Below the pieces are notes generated by a model. That model worked only from the letters and a program-made list of their open reading frames with translations, did no database searches and was not told where the DNA came from. Positions 1 to 8,215 of a stretch of DNA of 64,000 bases are shown piece after piece (the stretch's first letter is position 1; every line of letters starts with the position of its first letter). The DNA is taken from NCBI GenBank assembly GCA_910588655.1, contig CAJUPJ010000014.1, positions 18,551 to 82,550 on the forward strand, in the 5' to 3' direction. This stretch comes from an uncultured Lachnospiraceae bacterium. Its GTDB lineage: Bacteria > Bacillota > Clostridia > Lachnospirales > Lachnospiraceae. A program made the position numbers and the translations under genes.

Positions 1-248
1 ACTTCTATCTTACCAAGTTCTGCTCTTGCCCGTTTCTCTGCTTCAATTCTTTTAATTTTAAAAGCATTTCCAACAAACTGCTCAATAAGTACGAATATAT
101 CCATCGGTTTCTCAACATTCCGCTTCACCAGTGTATCAAAAATATCAAAAGATATATAATTGTAATCCTGAATCTTACTATAGAGAACCTCTGGCTTTAT
201 TTGCTTACCTGTGTTAAGAATTCTCTTTACTGACTCCTTAAAATCCAT
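1..248 (-). CDS. HAD-like hydrolase of polysaccharide cluster, N-terminal part
   Basis: This gene runs off the left edge; only about 82 N-terminal residues are visible, read leftwards from an ATG at 246-248. Around residues 37-45 lies SFDIFDTLVKR, the HAD superfamily motif I (DxFDTL) with the nucleophilic aspartate and the general acid two residues later. Proteins with this 'SFDIFDTL' start are common in bacterial capsule and exopolysaccharide clusters, often fused to a glycosyltransferase. Its position downstream of the PssD/PssE pair on the same strand fits that context. The substrate and the C-terminal architecture cannot be seen. Confidence 0.7.
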   Translation of the reverse strand, partial: MDFKESVKRILNTGKQIKPEVLYSKIQDYNYISFDIFDTLVKRNVEKPMDIFVLIEQFVGNAFKIKRIEAEKRARAELGKIE

Positions 249-384
249 TATTTTGTTCCTATCATTTAAATCGCAATATATTTAAATTATTCATATGATT
301 TTAGTATTATTTTTTATAAATAAATTTTTATATTAATATTATATTTATTTATTTAAAATAATTTAATACTTTTATTGATGCCTT

Positions 385-885
385 TTACTTTTTAAATAAT
401 TCATTTACTAACAAAGATATTCCATCACAAAAATTCTCATTGTTACTATGTTGCGTAACTAACATTTCAGAAATAATCAATTCATACTTTTCAATAATTT
501 TACCTAATTGTTTTATATCTTCAACCTCAATAATGTTTTTTTGACGTTTAGCAACTTCTCTACAAAAATTCACCTGATGGTCATTTATATGCTCATTAAA
601 TTCCTTTTGTCTTGGTACAACTATAGGAATTTTACCAACTTGCAAAGGCATAATAAAACTGGATGGTCCTCCATGAGTTATAACAATCCGGGCAGTAAAT
701 ACATATCTAACCATATCCTGATATGAATAAAAATTCTGCCATTCACAATATTCTGGCTTATACGTACTATAACCCGTCTGAATAATTACATTTTCTTTAA
801 TTAATCTATTTTTTTTCAAAATATCAACAAATTGTACTAACCTGTTAAAAGGTTGCTCATGTGTTCCCACTGTAACAAAAATCAT
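385..885 (-). CDS. pssE: PssE/Alg13-like glycosyltransferase catalytic subunit
   Basis: A 166-residue protein of the glycosyltransferase 28 C-terminal type. It starts MIFVTVGTHEQPFNRL and contains the nucleotide-sugar binding THGGPSS segment around residues 76-82. This is the Alg13-like half of the two-subunit transferases (PssE/PssD, Cps14G/Cps14F) that add the second sugar to an undecaprenyl-linked exopolysaccharide intermediate at the inner face of the membrane. An upstream in-frame ATG at 903 exists, but AAGAGG lies 9 nt before the ATG at 885 and position 885 does not overlap the previous gene, so 885 is preferred. It follows the pssD gene by 14 nt and is almost certainly co-transcribed with it. 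Confidence 0.85.
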   Translation of the reverse strand: MIFVTVGTHEQPFNRLVQFVDILKKNRLIKENVIIQTGYSTYKPEYCEWQNFYSYQDMVRYVFTARIVITHGGPSSFIMPLQVGKIPIVVPRQKEFNEHINDHQVNFCREVAKRQKNIIEVEDIKQLGKIIEKYELIISEMLVTQHSNNENFCDGISLLVNELFKK

Positions 886-899
886 CTTAATGAACCTCT

Positions 900-1379
900 T
901 CAAAAAATACTACCTAAATTAATTGCTTTTGGATATACTTTTTTCATTTCTTCCCATTGTACAATAAATTTATCTGTTATTGGATATACCATTTTTCCTG
1001 AAACTGTAGAATGGTTGATTCTATCAAACACTTCTATATAAATACATTTAGCCCCAAACAATTTTCCAATATAAAAAAATGGTACTGCAACAGCAGCTCC
1101 TGTTGAAACAATTAAATCTGGTCTTTCTCTCCTAATAACTTTCCATGCTAGAATAGTATTTATAAACAGCCCTTTAATACTTCTGTTTGTAGGATAATAA
1201 CATGGAATCATTCTTTCACCATAAAGAAGGCTTTTTGCATCTTCTTTTTCAAATGTAACCCAGAACCGTTCTTTATCCTTCCAAAATGGTTTTAACATAT
1301 ATAAATGGGTAAGGTGTCCACCAGATGAACCTACAAGACACACTTTTAATTTGTCTCTTATTTTAATTTCTCCTTCCAC
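900..1379 (-). CDS. pssD: PssD/Alg14-like membrane-anchoring glycosyltransferase subunit
   Basis: A 159-residue Alg14-family protein. The N-terminal VGSSGGHLTHL glycine-rich loop (about residues 16-26), the RPDLIVSTGAAVAVP segment in the middle and the C-terminal FIVQWEEMKKVYPKAINLG end are hallmarks of PssD/Cps14F. In this family the protein recruits the Alg13-like partner to the membrane and completes the active site of the exopolysaccharide transferase. The partner is encoded immediately downstream. The acceptor sugar cannot be read from sequence. Confidence 0.87.
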   Translation of the reverse strand: MEGEIKIRDKLKVCLVGSSGGHLTHLYMLKPFWKDKERFWVTFEKEDAKSLLYGERMIPCYYPTNRSIKGLFINTILAWKVIRRERPDLIVSTGAAVAVPFFYIGKLFGAKCIYIEVFDRINHSTVSGKMVYPITDKFIVQWEEMKKVYPKAINLGSIF

Positions 1380-1477
1380 GAAAGCACCTATATTATGAAT
1401 AATATTTTATTAATTAAAATCTTGCTTAACACTTATACTTTGATTATAATTATAAAATAAGTGTTATAATAAAAATA

Positions 1478-2548
1478 CTATCCAATCCCCTTCAAAATTT
1501 TATCATTCTTTACCATCCATTGCCCATACCTGTCACATACCGCAGGTACACCAGCTCCCATTATATAAGCCAAGCTATATGCATCACCACCAGCTTGCAG
1601 ACACATTACTGCGAATGTATCTCTTAACGTTTTAAAAGTAAGTCCTTTTATCCCCGCTTTTTCTCCTGCCATTTTTAAACGATACTGCAATGTCCTTCCA
1701 TCTGGTACATCTTCTGGTATGCCAGTACTTCTTTTCCTGCCTGCTTTTTTATCTAGTTCTGCTACATAACTTTCTTTATCTGGTTTTTTAGCATATTCCA
1801 CTTTTTTCAGTAAGCTGGACAATTTTTCTGGAATTGCAAATTTTCTGCACATATTTTCTGGAAGTTCACACTCTGCCATAGATGTAACTGTTCCTGTGTC
1901 TTTTTTGTTTTCATATAATATATTGTTCTGTATACGCACCAGGTTTCTGTGTATATGGATTTCCCCCGTTTCTATATTAATGTCTTCCCATTTTAGCCCA
2001 CACAGTTCTGAAAGCGTAACCCCTGTATAAAGGGGAAGAAAGATTTGTAACTGTAAATCTTCCCCTTGTTTTTCTGCTGTATATAAGAGTTTCTGCACCT
2101 CAAGTTCTGGAAGTGGCAATGCTTCTTTTTTCTGAACTGTTATAAATTCTGCCTTGCCAAATGGTATTTCTGGTATTAACTTATGCTCTGCACCATAATG
2201 AAACATGGAACGCACCATGCTTTCTAAAAGATATACTGTATACTGTGACAGTGTTGTTTCTTTCCCTTCACTGTCTGCATTGCCCTTACATAACCTACCA
2301 AGCAGTTCCGAAAGCACACCTGCATTAAAACGGTCCGCCCTCATAGCACCTATATACGGAAGTATATATTTTTCTGTATAACTCTGGTAAAGAGCATATG
2401 AAGAAGGCCTCATAATATCCTTGATGTCAAGAAACCATAATTCTGCAAGTTCACTTATAAGGATTTTATTATTTAAACCATAAGAAAACTTATCATTGTA
2501 TATGCTTTCTTTTGTATGGATATAAGGTTTCTGGTTTGTTCCTTGCAT
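1478..2548 (-). CDS. Degenerate tyrosine recombinase/integrase-like protein
   Basis: A 356-residue protein with the fold of a phage-type integrase: a SAM-like core-binding domain (about residues 30-120) and a C-terminal catalytic domain (about 145-345). The catalytic set is badly eroded. In the TGxRxSE box residue 178 is Thr rather than Arg. In the HxLRH box residue 306 is Lys and 310 is Asp, with only Arg309 kept. The GH position (331-332) reads GA. The nucleophile Tyr341 remains. Strand-exchange activity is therefore doubtful. It lies upstream of, and on the same strand as, the exopolysaccharide genes. Two 24-bp palindromes with overlapping promoter-like sequences lie just upstream (2679-2702 and 2848-2871). 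A DNA-binding regulatory role is an inference; a decayed integrase is the alternative. Confidence 0.75.
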   Translation of the reverse strand: MQGTNQKPYIHTKESIYNDKFSYGLNNKILISELAELWFLDIKDIMRPSSYALYQSYTEKYILPYIGAMRADRFNAGVLSELLGRLCKGNADSEGKETTLSQYTVYLLESMVRSMFHYGAEHKLIPEIPFGKAEFITVQKKEALPLPELEVQKLLYTAEKQGEDLQLQIFLPLYTGVTLSELCGLKWEDINIETGEIHIHRNLVRIQNNILYENKKDTGTVTSMAECELPENMCRKFAIPEKLSSLLKKVEYAKKPDKESYVAELDKKAGRKRSTGIPEDVPDGRTLQYRLKMAGEKAGIKGLTFKTLRDTFAVMCLQAGGDAYSLAYIMGAGVPAVCDRYGQWMVKNDKILKGIG

Positions 2549-2678
2549 AAGTTTTCCTTTCTTTTCCCAGATATAATAACCAGGATAACCTGTGTATAAC
2601 TTTCAAAATACAAGACCTTTTATAACAGAACACCAGATAATAATCTTTTTGCTCGTCATAATAAAAAAATAAAACTAA

Positions 2679-2702
2679 TGTCAAATAGTACACTTTCTGG
2701 CA
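2679..2702 (-). promoter_or_regulatory. Imperfect 24-bp operator-like palindrome with overlapping -35 box
   Basis: On the plus strand the site has TGTCAAAT and TTCTGGCA half-sites around an 8-bp centre, AGTACACT. Read on the minus strand the TTGACA half-site forms a good -35 box, with TTATGA-like -10 sequence about 17 nt further on, pointing at the recombinase-like gene that starts at 2548. It matches the reverse complement of the second site (2848-2871) at 20 of 24 positions by eye. Confidence 0.45.
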
Positions 2703-2847
2703 CGCTTTCTATAGTCAATTATTCTATCACAAAACAAGGATATGTCAATGGTTTTTTATGTAAAACCAGTAAAAAATACCCATTATATGTAAAGAAATAT
2801 TCTGGTTATATAAAATATAAAGGATATATGGAACTTTTATTAACTGA

Positions 2848-2871
2848 TGTCAAAAGGTGTACTTTTTGACA
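2848..2871 (-). promoter_or_regulatory. 24-bp palindrome with perfect 8-bp half-sites
   Basis: TGTCAAAA and TTTTGACA form a perfect inverted repeat around GGTGTACT. On the minus strand TTGACA could act as a -35 box with an ATATAT/TATATC -10 about 18 nt downstream. The site lies 28 bp beyond the group II intron 3' end, 169 bp from the related site at 2679-2702. Both are followed on the plus strand by the shared string CACGCTTT, so they may be copies of one operator or recombinase-binding site. Confidence 0.45.
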
Positions 2872-2898
2872 CGCTTTTATATACGCCTGCTGGTTATA

Positions 2899-4754
2899 AT
2901 CAGGTAGGAGGTAGATAATTATTTTATCTACCGACCTCCCACACCACCATACATACGGTTCCGTATACGGCGGTTCCTTAGTTTTCACATACTTTCAGAT
3001 AAAACTCTGTGAATGTTGGGTATCCAAGTTCACGGAGTTTCTTGTTGTTAAATGCAGTCTGCAATACGAAATATCCACCACAATACCAGTTTCCGTTCCG
3101 CATATTGGCACATATCCATGCCTTTTCTTCTTCCACACCTAACCTCTTTAATTCCCTGAATTTTGTCTTAACTTTCTTCCATTGTTTCCAGTAGATAGTT
3201 CTTATCTTATGTCTTAGCCATTCATCGGTTTCCCTCAAAAGTCCTTTCATATCTGCAAGTGAGAAATAATTTACCCATCCTCTGACAAACTGCGTCAGTT
3301 TCATGGCTCTGTATTCATTTCCCCATCCGTTACTTCTTTTTGTCAGTTCTCTGATTTTATCTTTCATCTTTGCCACTGACTTTTGATGTACCCGAAATCT
3401 GCATTTTCCTTTATAACGGTAAAATGCGTATCCAAGGTATTTTACCTTGCTGATATGTGCCACGCTTGTTTTCTTCTGGTTCACTTTTAGAAAAAGCTTC
3501 CCCTCAATAAACGGAATGGTATTTCCTATGGTTCTTTCTGCACTCTTCCTGCTTTTACAGAATATCATGCAGTCATCCGCAGAACGCACAAACCTGTGCC
3601 TTCTGCGTGTGAGTTCCCTGTCCAGTCCATTCAGCATGACGTTGCTAAGCAACGGACTTAGCGGTCCGCCTTGCGGCATTCCTGTTTCCGTCTTTTCAAA
3701 TACCCCTCTGCTGATAACACCCGCATTGAGGTATTTGTGTATCAGCGGTATTACCCGCCCGTCTTTAATGGTTCTTGATAATACCTCTGTCAGTTTGCTC
3801 TGGCATACCGTATCAAAGAATTTCTCTAAGTCCATATCTACGACATACACATATCCATCATTGACGTTCTTCTGGCATTGTTTCAGTGCGTCATGCGCAC
3901 CCCTCTTTGGCCGGAAGCCAAAACTGTTCTCCGGAAACTGTTCCTCAAAAACCGGGGACAATACCTGTGTAACTGCCTGTTGGAATACCCTGCCAGCTAC
4001 TGCCGGCACTCCCAGTTTCCGAAATCCGCCTTTTGTTTCTTTGGGTATTTCTACCCTGCGGACTGGGTTGGGTTTGTATTTCCCATCCTTTAATTGCTGG
4101 ATTAGTTGCTCTTGGTTGTCTCTGAGGAACGGCAGAAGTTCATCTACGCTCATCCCATCAACACCGCCTGCTCCTTTGTTTGATTTTACTTTCTTGTATG
4201 CATTGTTTAGATTAGCTGGCTGTAAAATCTTCTCCAGCCAGGCGGACACTTCCGCATACTCTTTCTGTTCCGCAGATACCATTTGCAGATAGTCCTCATT
4301 ATGAAGTTGTCTGTCCTTAAATCTGTCATTGGTTACATTCATTTACTCACATCTCCTAAAGTCCAGTCCTTCCCATCCTGTTTGCAACCACGATGGTACT
4401 ATGACCTCTGCTGACTTCTTGCCATTCGTTGTTACTACGGATTTTCTATACATTTGTTGATGCAGTTCTATCCGCTGGCAAGACCTCCCCAGGTAAGAAC
4501 GCAATCTTTCACTCCATCCATCTGCCACATTTACCACAATTGGTTCCGAGTAGTTATTGGACTTTAGTTTGTATGGCAACCTTATCCCCAACTGTAGCCT
4601 GATGTGATTTCTGTTCGTCAGACCAGAGCTTTGCCTCCAGCTTTCTTCAGATTCCACCTCACGATGGACAACCCTTGCTCTTGGCTATACACTTCCCGCT
4701 GCTAGGGCGTGTTACGGACTTTCACCGATTAGATTGCGCCCATACTGGGCGCAC
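2899..4754 (-). mobile_element. Group II intron with reverse transcriptase ORF
   Basis: The intron reads leftwards. Its 5' end at 4754 has GTGCGCCCAGTATGGGC, the classic bacterial group II start followed by the CGGTGAAAGTCCG segment. After the reverse transcriptase ORF comes a domain V hairpin (about 2939-2980 with ACGGAACCGT) and a domain VI hairpin of GGTAGATAA and ATTATCTACC (about 2907-2940), ending near CTACCTGAT at about 2899. The 5' splice point lies 7 nt past the stem of the spoIIID terminator. Insertion behind an intrinsic terminator is the known habit of the bacterial C (IIC) class, which also lacks an endonuclease domain. The exact 3' boundary is uncertain by a few bases. Confidence 0.88.
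2978..4342 (-). CDS. ltrA: Group II intron reverse transcriptase/maturase
   Basis: A 454-residue intron-encoded protein. Reverse transcriptase blocks run from about residue 45 to 300, including SFGFRPKRGAHDA (140-152), the VVDMDLEKFFD block with catalytic Asp (167-177) and GMPQGGPLSPLLSN (221-234). A maturase (X) domain with FVRGWVNYF follows, and there is no HNH endonuclease. The catalytic box that is normally YADD reads SADD at residues 254-257: the two aspartates remain but the tyrosine is replaced by serine. That may lower or abolish polymerase activity, so splicing competence may outlast mobility. The gene lies wholly inside the intron. Confidence 0.92.
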   Translation of the reverse strand: MNVTNDRFKDRQLHNEDYLQMVSAEQKEYAEVSAWLEKILQPANLNNAYKKVKSNKGAGGVDGMSVDELLPFLRDNQEQLIQQLKDGKYKPNPVRRVEIPKETKGGFRKLGVPAVAGRVFQQAVTQVLSPVFEEQFPENSFGFRPKRGAHDALKQCQKNVNDGYVYVVDMDLEKFFDTVCQSKLTEVLSRTIKDGRVIPLIHKYLNAGVISRGVFEKTETGMPQGGPLSPLLSNVMLNGLDRELTRRRHRFVRSADDCMIFCKSRKSAERTIGNTIPFIEGKLFLKVNQKKTSVAHISKVKYLGYAFYRYKGKCRFRVHQKSVAKMKDKIRELTKRSNGWGNEYRAMKLTQFVRGWVNYFSLADMKGLLRETDEWLRHKIRTIYWKQWKKVKTKFRELKRLGVEEEKAWICANMRNGNWYCGGYFVLQTAFNNKKLRELGYPTFTEFYLKVCEN

Positions 4755-4761
4755 CATTAAA

Positions 4762-4796
4762 AAAGAATAAAACAAATAATATCTGTTTTATTCTTT
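4762..4796 (-). terminator. Rho-independent terminator of spoIIID
   Basis: Perfect 13-bp arms (AAAGAATAAAACA and TGTTTTATTCTTT) surround a 9-nt loop. On the minus strand the stem ends in a T-rich run, TTCTTTTTTAAT. It lies 17 nt past the spoIIID stop codon and is directly followed by the group II intron. Confidence 0.8.
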
Positions 4797-4813
4797 CCAT
4801 ATTAATATTTAAT

Positions 4814-5113
4814 TTATTGCTGGTGCTTACACAGGTATTTATCCCGTGTCGCCATTCCGCCACGTATATGGCGTTCTGCTTTATTTACATCAAGCACCTG
4901 TCTGGCCTGCTCTGCAAGCTGGTGGTTAATTGAAGGCAGTCTTTCTGTTAAGTCTTTATGTACTGTACTTTTACTAACACCGAATACTGTTGCTGTCTGC
5001 CTTACTGTAGCATTATTCTCAACCATATACCTGGCAAGCTGTACTGCACGTTCTTCAAGGCTGTTTTCAAGATAACTGCTATGCCTTTGCTTTCTATATA
5101 CTGGCTTTTCCAA
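4814..5113 (-). CDS. spoIIID: Stage III sporulation transcriptional regulator SpoIIID
   Basis: A 99-residue protein whose core (about residues 20-90) matches SpoIIID: an NATVRQTATVFGVSKSTVHK helix-turn-helix followed by DLTERLP, then RHIRGGMATRDKY. SpoIIID is the mother-cell DNA-binding regulator acting after sigma-E. The gene starts with TTG at 5113, preceded by GAGGAG at 9 nt spacing; no ATG in frame gives a better site. The N-terminus is about 10 residues longer than in Bacillus. The gene is monocistronic, with its own terminator and a mobile intron just behind it. Confidence 0.93.
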   Translation of the reverse strand: MEKPVYRKQRHSSYLENSLEERAVQLARYMVENNATVRQTATVFGVSKSTVHKDLTERLPSINHQLAEQARQVLDVNKAERHIRGGMATRDKYLCKHQQ

Positions 5114-5205
5114 TGAAAAATGCTCCTCACAAAAGTTTTGTACATTCTATGAGAAACAATGGAAAATTATGCTTAATAACAGTATAGAGCATTAATAAAC
5201 ATATA

Positions 5206-6582
5206 TTATATTTTTTCCTCTCCAAGAATACATCTTGCTACATGTACACCACTTGCTGATGCGTGTGATAATGAATGTGTTACACCACTACAGTCACCAA
5301 TAACATACAGCCCCTTCTTTTCTGTTTCAAGATTTCTGTCAATTCCTACCTCCATATTGTAAAATTTTACTTCAACACCATACAAAAGAGTATCATCATT
5401 AGCAGTACCAGGCGCAATCCTGTCAAGCCTGTATATCATTTCAATTATGCCATCAAGTATCCTTTTGGGCATAACAAGGCTTAAATCCCCTGGGGTAGCC
5501 GCAAGAGTAGGTGTAACAAACCCTTCTTTTATACGTGACTGGTTACTCCTCCTGCCTCTTACCAGGTCTCCAAACCTCTGCACCAGCACACCCCCTCCAA
5601 GCATATTTGAAAGTCTTGCAATGCTTTCACCATAACCATTGCTGTCACTGAAAGGCTCTGAAAAATGCTTTGCAACAAGCAGCGCAAAATTTGTATTTTC
5701 TGTATGTTTTGCAGGGTCTTCATAACTGTGCCCGTTTACTGTAACTATTCCGTTTGTGTTTTCTGTAACTACAACACCATATGGGTTCATACAGAATGTG
5801 CGGACTAAATCTTCAAACTTAGCGGTTCTGTAAACAATTTTACTTTCATAAAGTTCATCTGTAAGATGTGCAAAAACCTCTGCTGGCAGTTCAACCCGTA
5901 CCCCAATATCAACGCGGTTTGATTTTACAGGAAGTGAAAGTTCATTACACACCTTCTGCATCCATTTGCTGCCACTCCTGCCTGCTGAAATAATACATTT
6001 TTTGCAGCTATAACTCCTGCCAGCAGTTTTTACAATATATGTCCCATCATTATAAACTACATGTTCTACAGGCGTATCAAAATAAAAATCTGCCCTGTCT
6101 TTTAATAGATTATAAATGTTTTTAAGCACTATAAAGTTTATATCAGTACCAAGATGGCGTACTGATGCATCCAGCAGATGAAGCCCGTTCTGTACGCAAA
6201 GCTTCTTAATCCTGGTATCAGCCGTAGAATAAAGCTTTGTGCCCTTTCCGCCCAACTTAAGGTTAAGCTTGTCAACATAATTCATAAGTTCCAGTGCTTT
6301 TTCCTTGCCAATATATTCATAAAGTGTACCACCAAACTGGTTTGTTATATTATATTTGCCATCTGAAAATGCACCAGCACCGCCAAAACCATTCATAATT
6401 GAGCAGCTCTGGCAATGTATACATGATATAACCTTGCCACTTCCAATAGGGCACTTGCGGTTTTCAAGGGAATGGCCAGCCTCAAAAACCGCTATTTTAA
6501 GGTTTTTATCCAGTTTCACAAGCTCATACAAGGCAAAAATCCCGCCAGGCCCTGCCCCTGTAATAATAATATCATAATCCAT
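5206..6582 (-). CDS. FAD-dependent oxidoreductase, NAD(P)/FAD superfamily
   Basis: A 458-residue flavoprotein. The N-terminus has the Rossmann dinucleotide motif GAGPGGI (about residues 8-14) with an acidic residue at the end of the second strand, and the C-terminus has the second FAD motif VIGDCSGVTHSLSHASASG. Several cysteines (CPIGSG and CIHCQSC around residues 38-60) lie near the isoalloxazine side. Similar proteins are annotated as uncharacterised FAD-dependent dehydrogenases and their substrate is not known. Translation most likely begins at 6582, where AAGGAG sits 9 nt upstream; the open frame continues upstream to 6699 without a better site. It is monocistronic, between spoIIID and the divergent murG. 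Confidence 0.8.
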   Translation of the reverse strand: MDYDIIITGAGPGGIFALYELVKLDKNLKIAVFEAGHSLENRKCPIGSGKVISCIHCQSCSIMNGFGGAGAFSDGKYNITNQFGGTLYEYIGKEKALELMNYVDKLNLKLGGKGTKLYSTADTRIKKLCVQNGLHLLDASVRHLGTDINFIVLKNIYNLLKDRADFYFDTPVEHVVYNDGTYIVKTAGRSYSCKKCIISAGRSGSKWMQKVCNELSLPVKSNRVDIGVRVELPAEVFAHLTDELYESKIVYRTAKFEDLVRTFCMNPYGVVVTENTNGIVTVNGHSYEDPAKHTENTNFALLVAKHFSEPFSDSNGYGESIARLSNMLGGGVLVQRFGDLVRGRRSNQSRIKEGFVTPTLAATPGDLSLVMPKRILDGIIEMIYRLDRIAPGTANDDTLLYGVEVKFYNMEVGIDRNLETEKKGLYVIGDCSGVTHSLSHASASGVHVARCILGEEKI

Positions 6583-6822
6583 ATATAACACTCCTTCCAC
6601 TATTAATATAGTACAATACCAAGGCAATAAAAAACAACTAAAATTTAGATAATTTACTGTTATCTTATGCTGGTGTAAAATCCTGCCTCCGTCTTCCAAA
6701 ACCCAAAAATGTATATGTTTTATTACACACTTATCGTTGCAGCATATAATATTTTGTATTATAATATAACCGCAAACACTAATTATGTATTCTTAGCAGT
6801 ATATTAAAAGGAGCTACATAAC

Positions 6823-7899
6823 ATGAAAAAAATCGTTTTAACTGGAGGCGGCACTGCCGGCCATGTTACCCCAAATATCGCATTAATACCTGCATTAAAA
6901 AAAGAAGGCTATGAGATACATTATATTGGCTCTTATGATGGTATTGAAAAAAAACTGATTGAAGAATTAAATATACCATATTATGGTATTTCAAGTGGCA
7001 AATTACGCAGATATATAGATATTAAAAACCTGAGCGACCCGTTTAAGGTAATAAAAGGTCTTGCCCAGGCAAGGCATATTCTTGGAAAGATTAAACCTGA
7101 TGTTGTATTTTCAAAAGGAGGTTTTGTAGCTGTCCCTGTTGTACTTGCTGCTAAATCAAGAAGAATTCCATGTATTATACATGAATCTGATATGACACCA
7201 GGTCTTGCCAATAAAATCTGTATTCCTTGTGCCGTAAGGGTATGTACTAATTTCCCCGAAACATTAAAATACCTCCCACAAGAAAAGGCTGTCCTGACTG
7301 GCTCTCCAATAAGGGAAGAACTTTTTCATGGAGACAGTGGTAAGGGACTTGCTTTCTGCGGATTTGATAATACAAAACCTGTTATACTTGTAATAGGCGG
7401 AAGCCTTGGTGCTGTTGCTGTAAATGATGCAGTACGCAATCTTCTCCCAAAACTTCTAAACAAATTCCAGGTAATACACCTCTGTGGCAAAGGCAAGCTT
7501 GACAATTCACTTGACAATACAAAAGGTTATGCACAGTTTGAATATATCAATGAAGAATTAAGTGACCTTATGGCTGCTGCTGATATAATGGTTTCAAGGG
7601 CTGGTGCTAATGCAATATGTGAAATACTGGCACTGCGTAAACCGAATATACTTATTCCTCTTTCTGCTGAAGCAAGCCGCGGCGACCAGATACTTAATGC
7701 TGCATCATTTGAAAAACAGGGGTATAGTATAGTTATACAGGAGAAAGATGTAACAAGCGGAAACTTATATGATGCAATACTGAAAGCATATGGGAATAAA
7801 GAAACATATATTAAAGCCATGAAGCAAAGCAGGCTGAATAATTCAATTGAAAAAATCACAGGACTGGTAAATGAAGCCGCCAGCCGTAAACGTAAATAA
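6823..7899 (+). CDS. murG: UDP-GlcNAc:lipid I N-acetylglucosaminyltransferase MurG
   Basis: A 358-residue GT28 enzyme that converts lipid I to lipid II at the inner face of the membrane in peptidoglycan synthesis. The N-terminal GGGTAGH loop (residues 7-13), FSKGGFVAVP, the HESDMTPGLANK motif, the GGSLGA loop near residue 190 and the SRAGANAICE donor-binding motif are all present. AAGGAG lies 10 nt before the ATG. The gene is outside a dcw cluster, as in many Lachnospiraceae. A strong hairpin follows at 7919-7957. Confidence 0.94.
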   Translation: MKKIVLTGGGTAGHVTPNIALIPALKKEGYEIHYIGSYDGIEKKLIEELNIPYYGISSGKLRRYIDIKNLSDPFKVIKGLAQARHILGKIKPDVVFSKGGFVAVPVVLAAKSRRIPCIIHESDMTPGLANKICIPCAVRVCTNFPETLKYLPQEKAVLTGSPIREELFHGDSGKGLAFCGFDNTKPVILVIGGSLGAVAVNDAVRNLLPKLLNKFQVIHLCGKGKLDNSLDNTKGYAQFEYINEELSDLMAAADIMVSRAGANAICEILALRKPNILIPLSAEASRGDQILNAASFEKQGYSIVIQEKDVTSGNLYDAILKAYGNKETYIKAMKQSRLNNSIEKITGLVNEAASRKRK

Positions 7900-7918
7900 T
7901 ACCCGTTAATACAAAATA

Positions 7919-7957
7919 CCAGCAGCACACTACATAATGTTTTAGTGTGCTGCCTGG
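7919..7957 (+). terminator. Strong hairpin after murG
   Basis: CAGCAGCACACTA pairs with TAGTGTGCTGC around a 10-nt loop. The 3' side lacks a T-run, so it may stabilise the murG mRNA 3' end or pause RNA polymerase rather than act as a standard terminator. Confidence 0.5.
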
Positions 7958-8002
7958 ATATTAAAAGTAACATAGAAACAACAATATAGAAATGAGGCAG
8001 AT

Positions 8003-8179
8003 ATGCAAATTCCAAAAGACCCGGTATTACTTTTAAGTTATATAAATACACAGTTAAGGGACTTTTATCCATCCCTTGGCGAATTATGCAAATCATTATG
8101 TATAGATGAAACACAGGTTACAGCCCCGCTCTTATCCATTGGATATAAATATAACAAAGAACTAAATAAATTTATATAA
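8003..8179 (+). CDS. DUF4250 family small protein
   Basis: A 58-residue protein starting MQIPKDPVLLLSYINTQLRD, followed by FYPSLGELC and ending in NKELNKF. This is the DUF4250 pattern: a conserved PKDPxxLLSxxNTxLRDxY start and a short helical C-terminus. Such proteins are widespread in Lachnospiraceae and their function is unknown. GAGGCAG sits just upstream of the ATG. It lies between murG and a convergent acetyltransferase gene, probably transcribed on its own or by read-through from murG. Confidence 0.82.
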   Translation: MQIPKDPVLLLSYINTQLRDFYPSLGELCKSLCIDETQVTAPLLSIGYKYNKELNKFI

Positions 8180-8215
8180 TAAAGAAAAATATTCCACCTG
8201 TGCGGCTGCAATATA

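Noticed and set aside
2493..2988. Small frames of 60-66 codons around the recombinase promoter region
   Set aside because: They lack start signals and overlap promoter-like sequence and the intron 3' end.
3447..4292. 281-codon plus-strand frame
   Set aside because: It is antisense to the reverse transcriptase, with no start signal and no recognisable domain.
4343..4657. 104-codon minus-strand frame just upstream of the reverse transcriptase
   Set aside because: It lies within the structured 5' domains of the group II intron. Frames here are common by chance and often misannotated.
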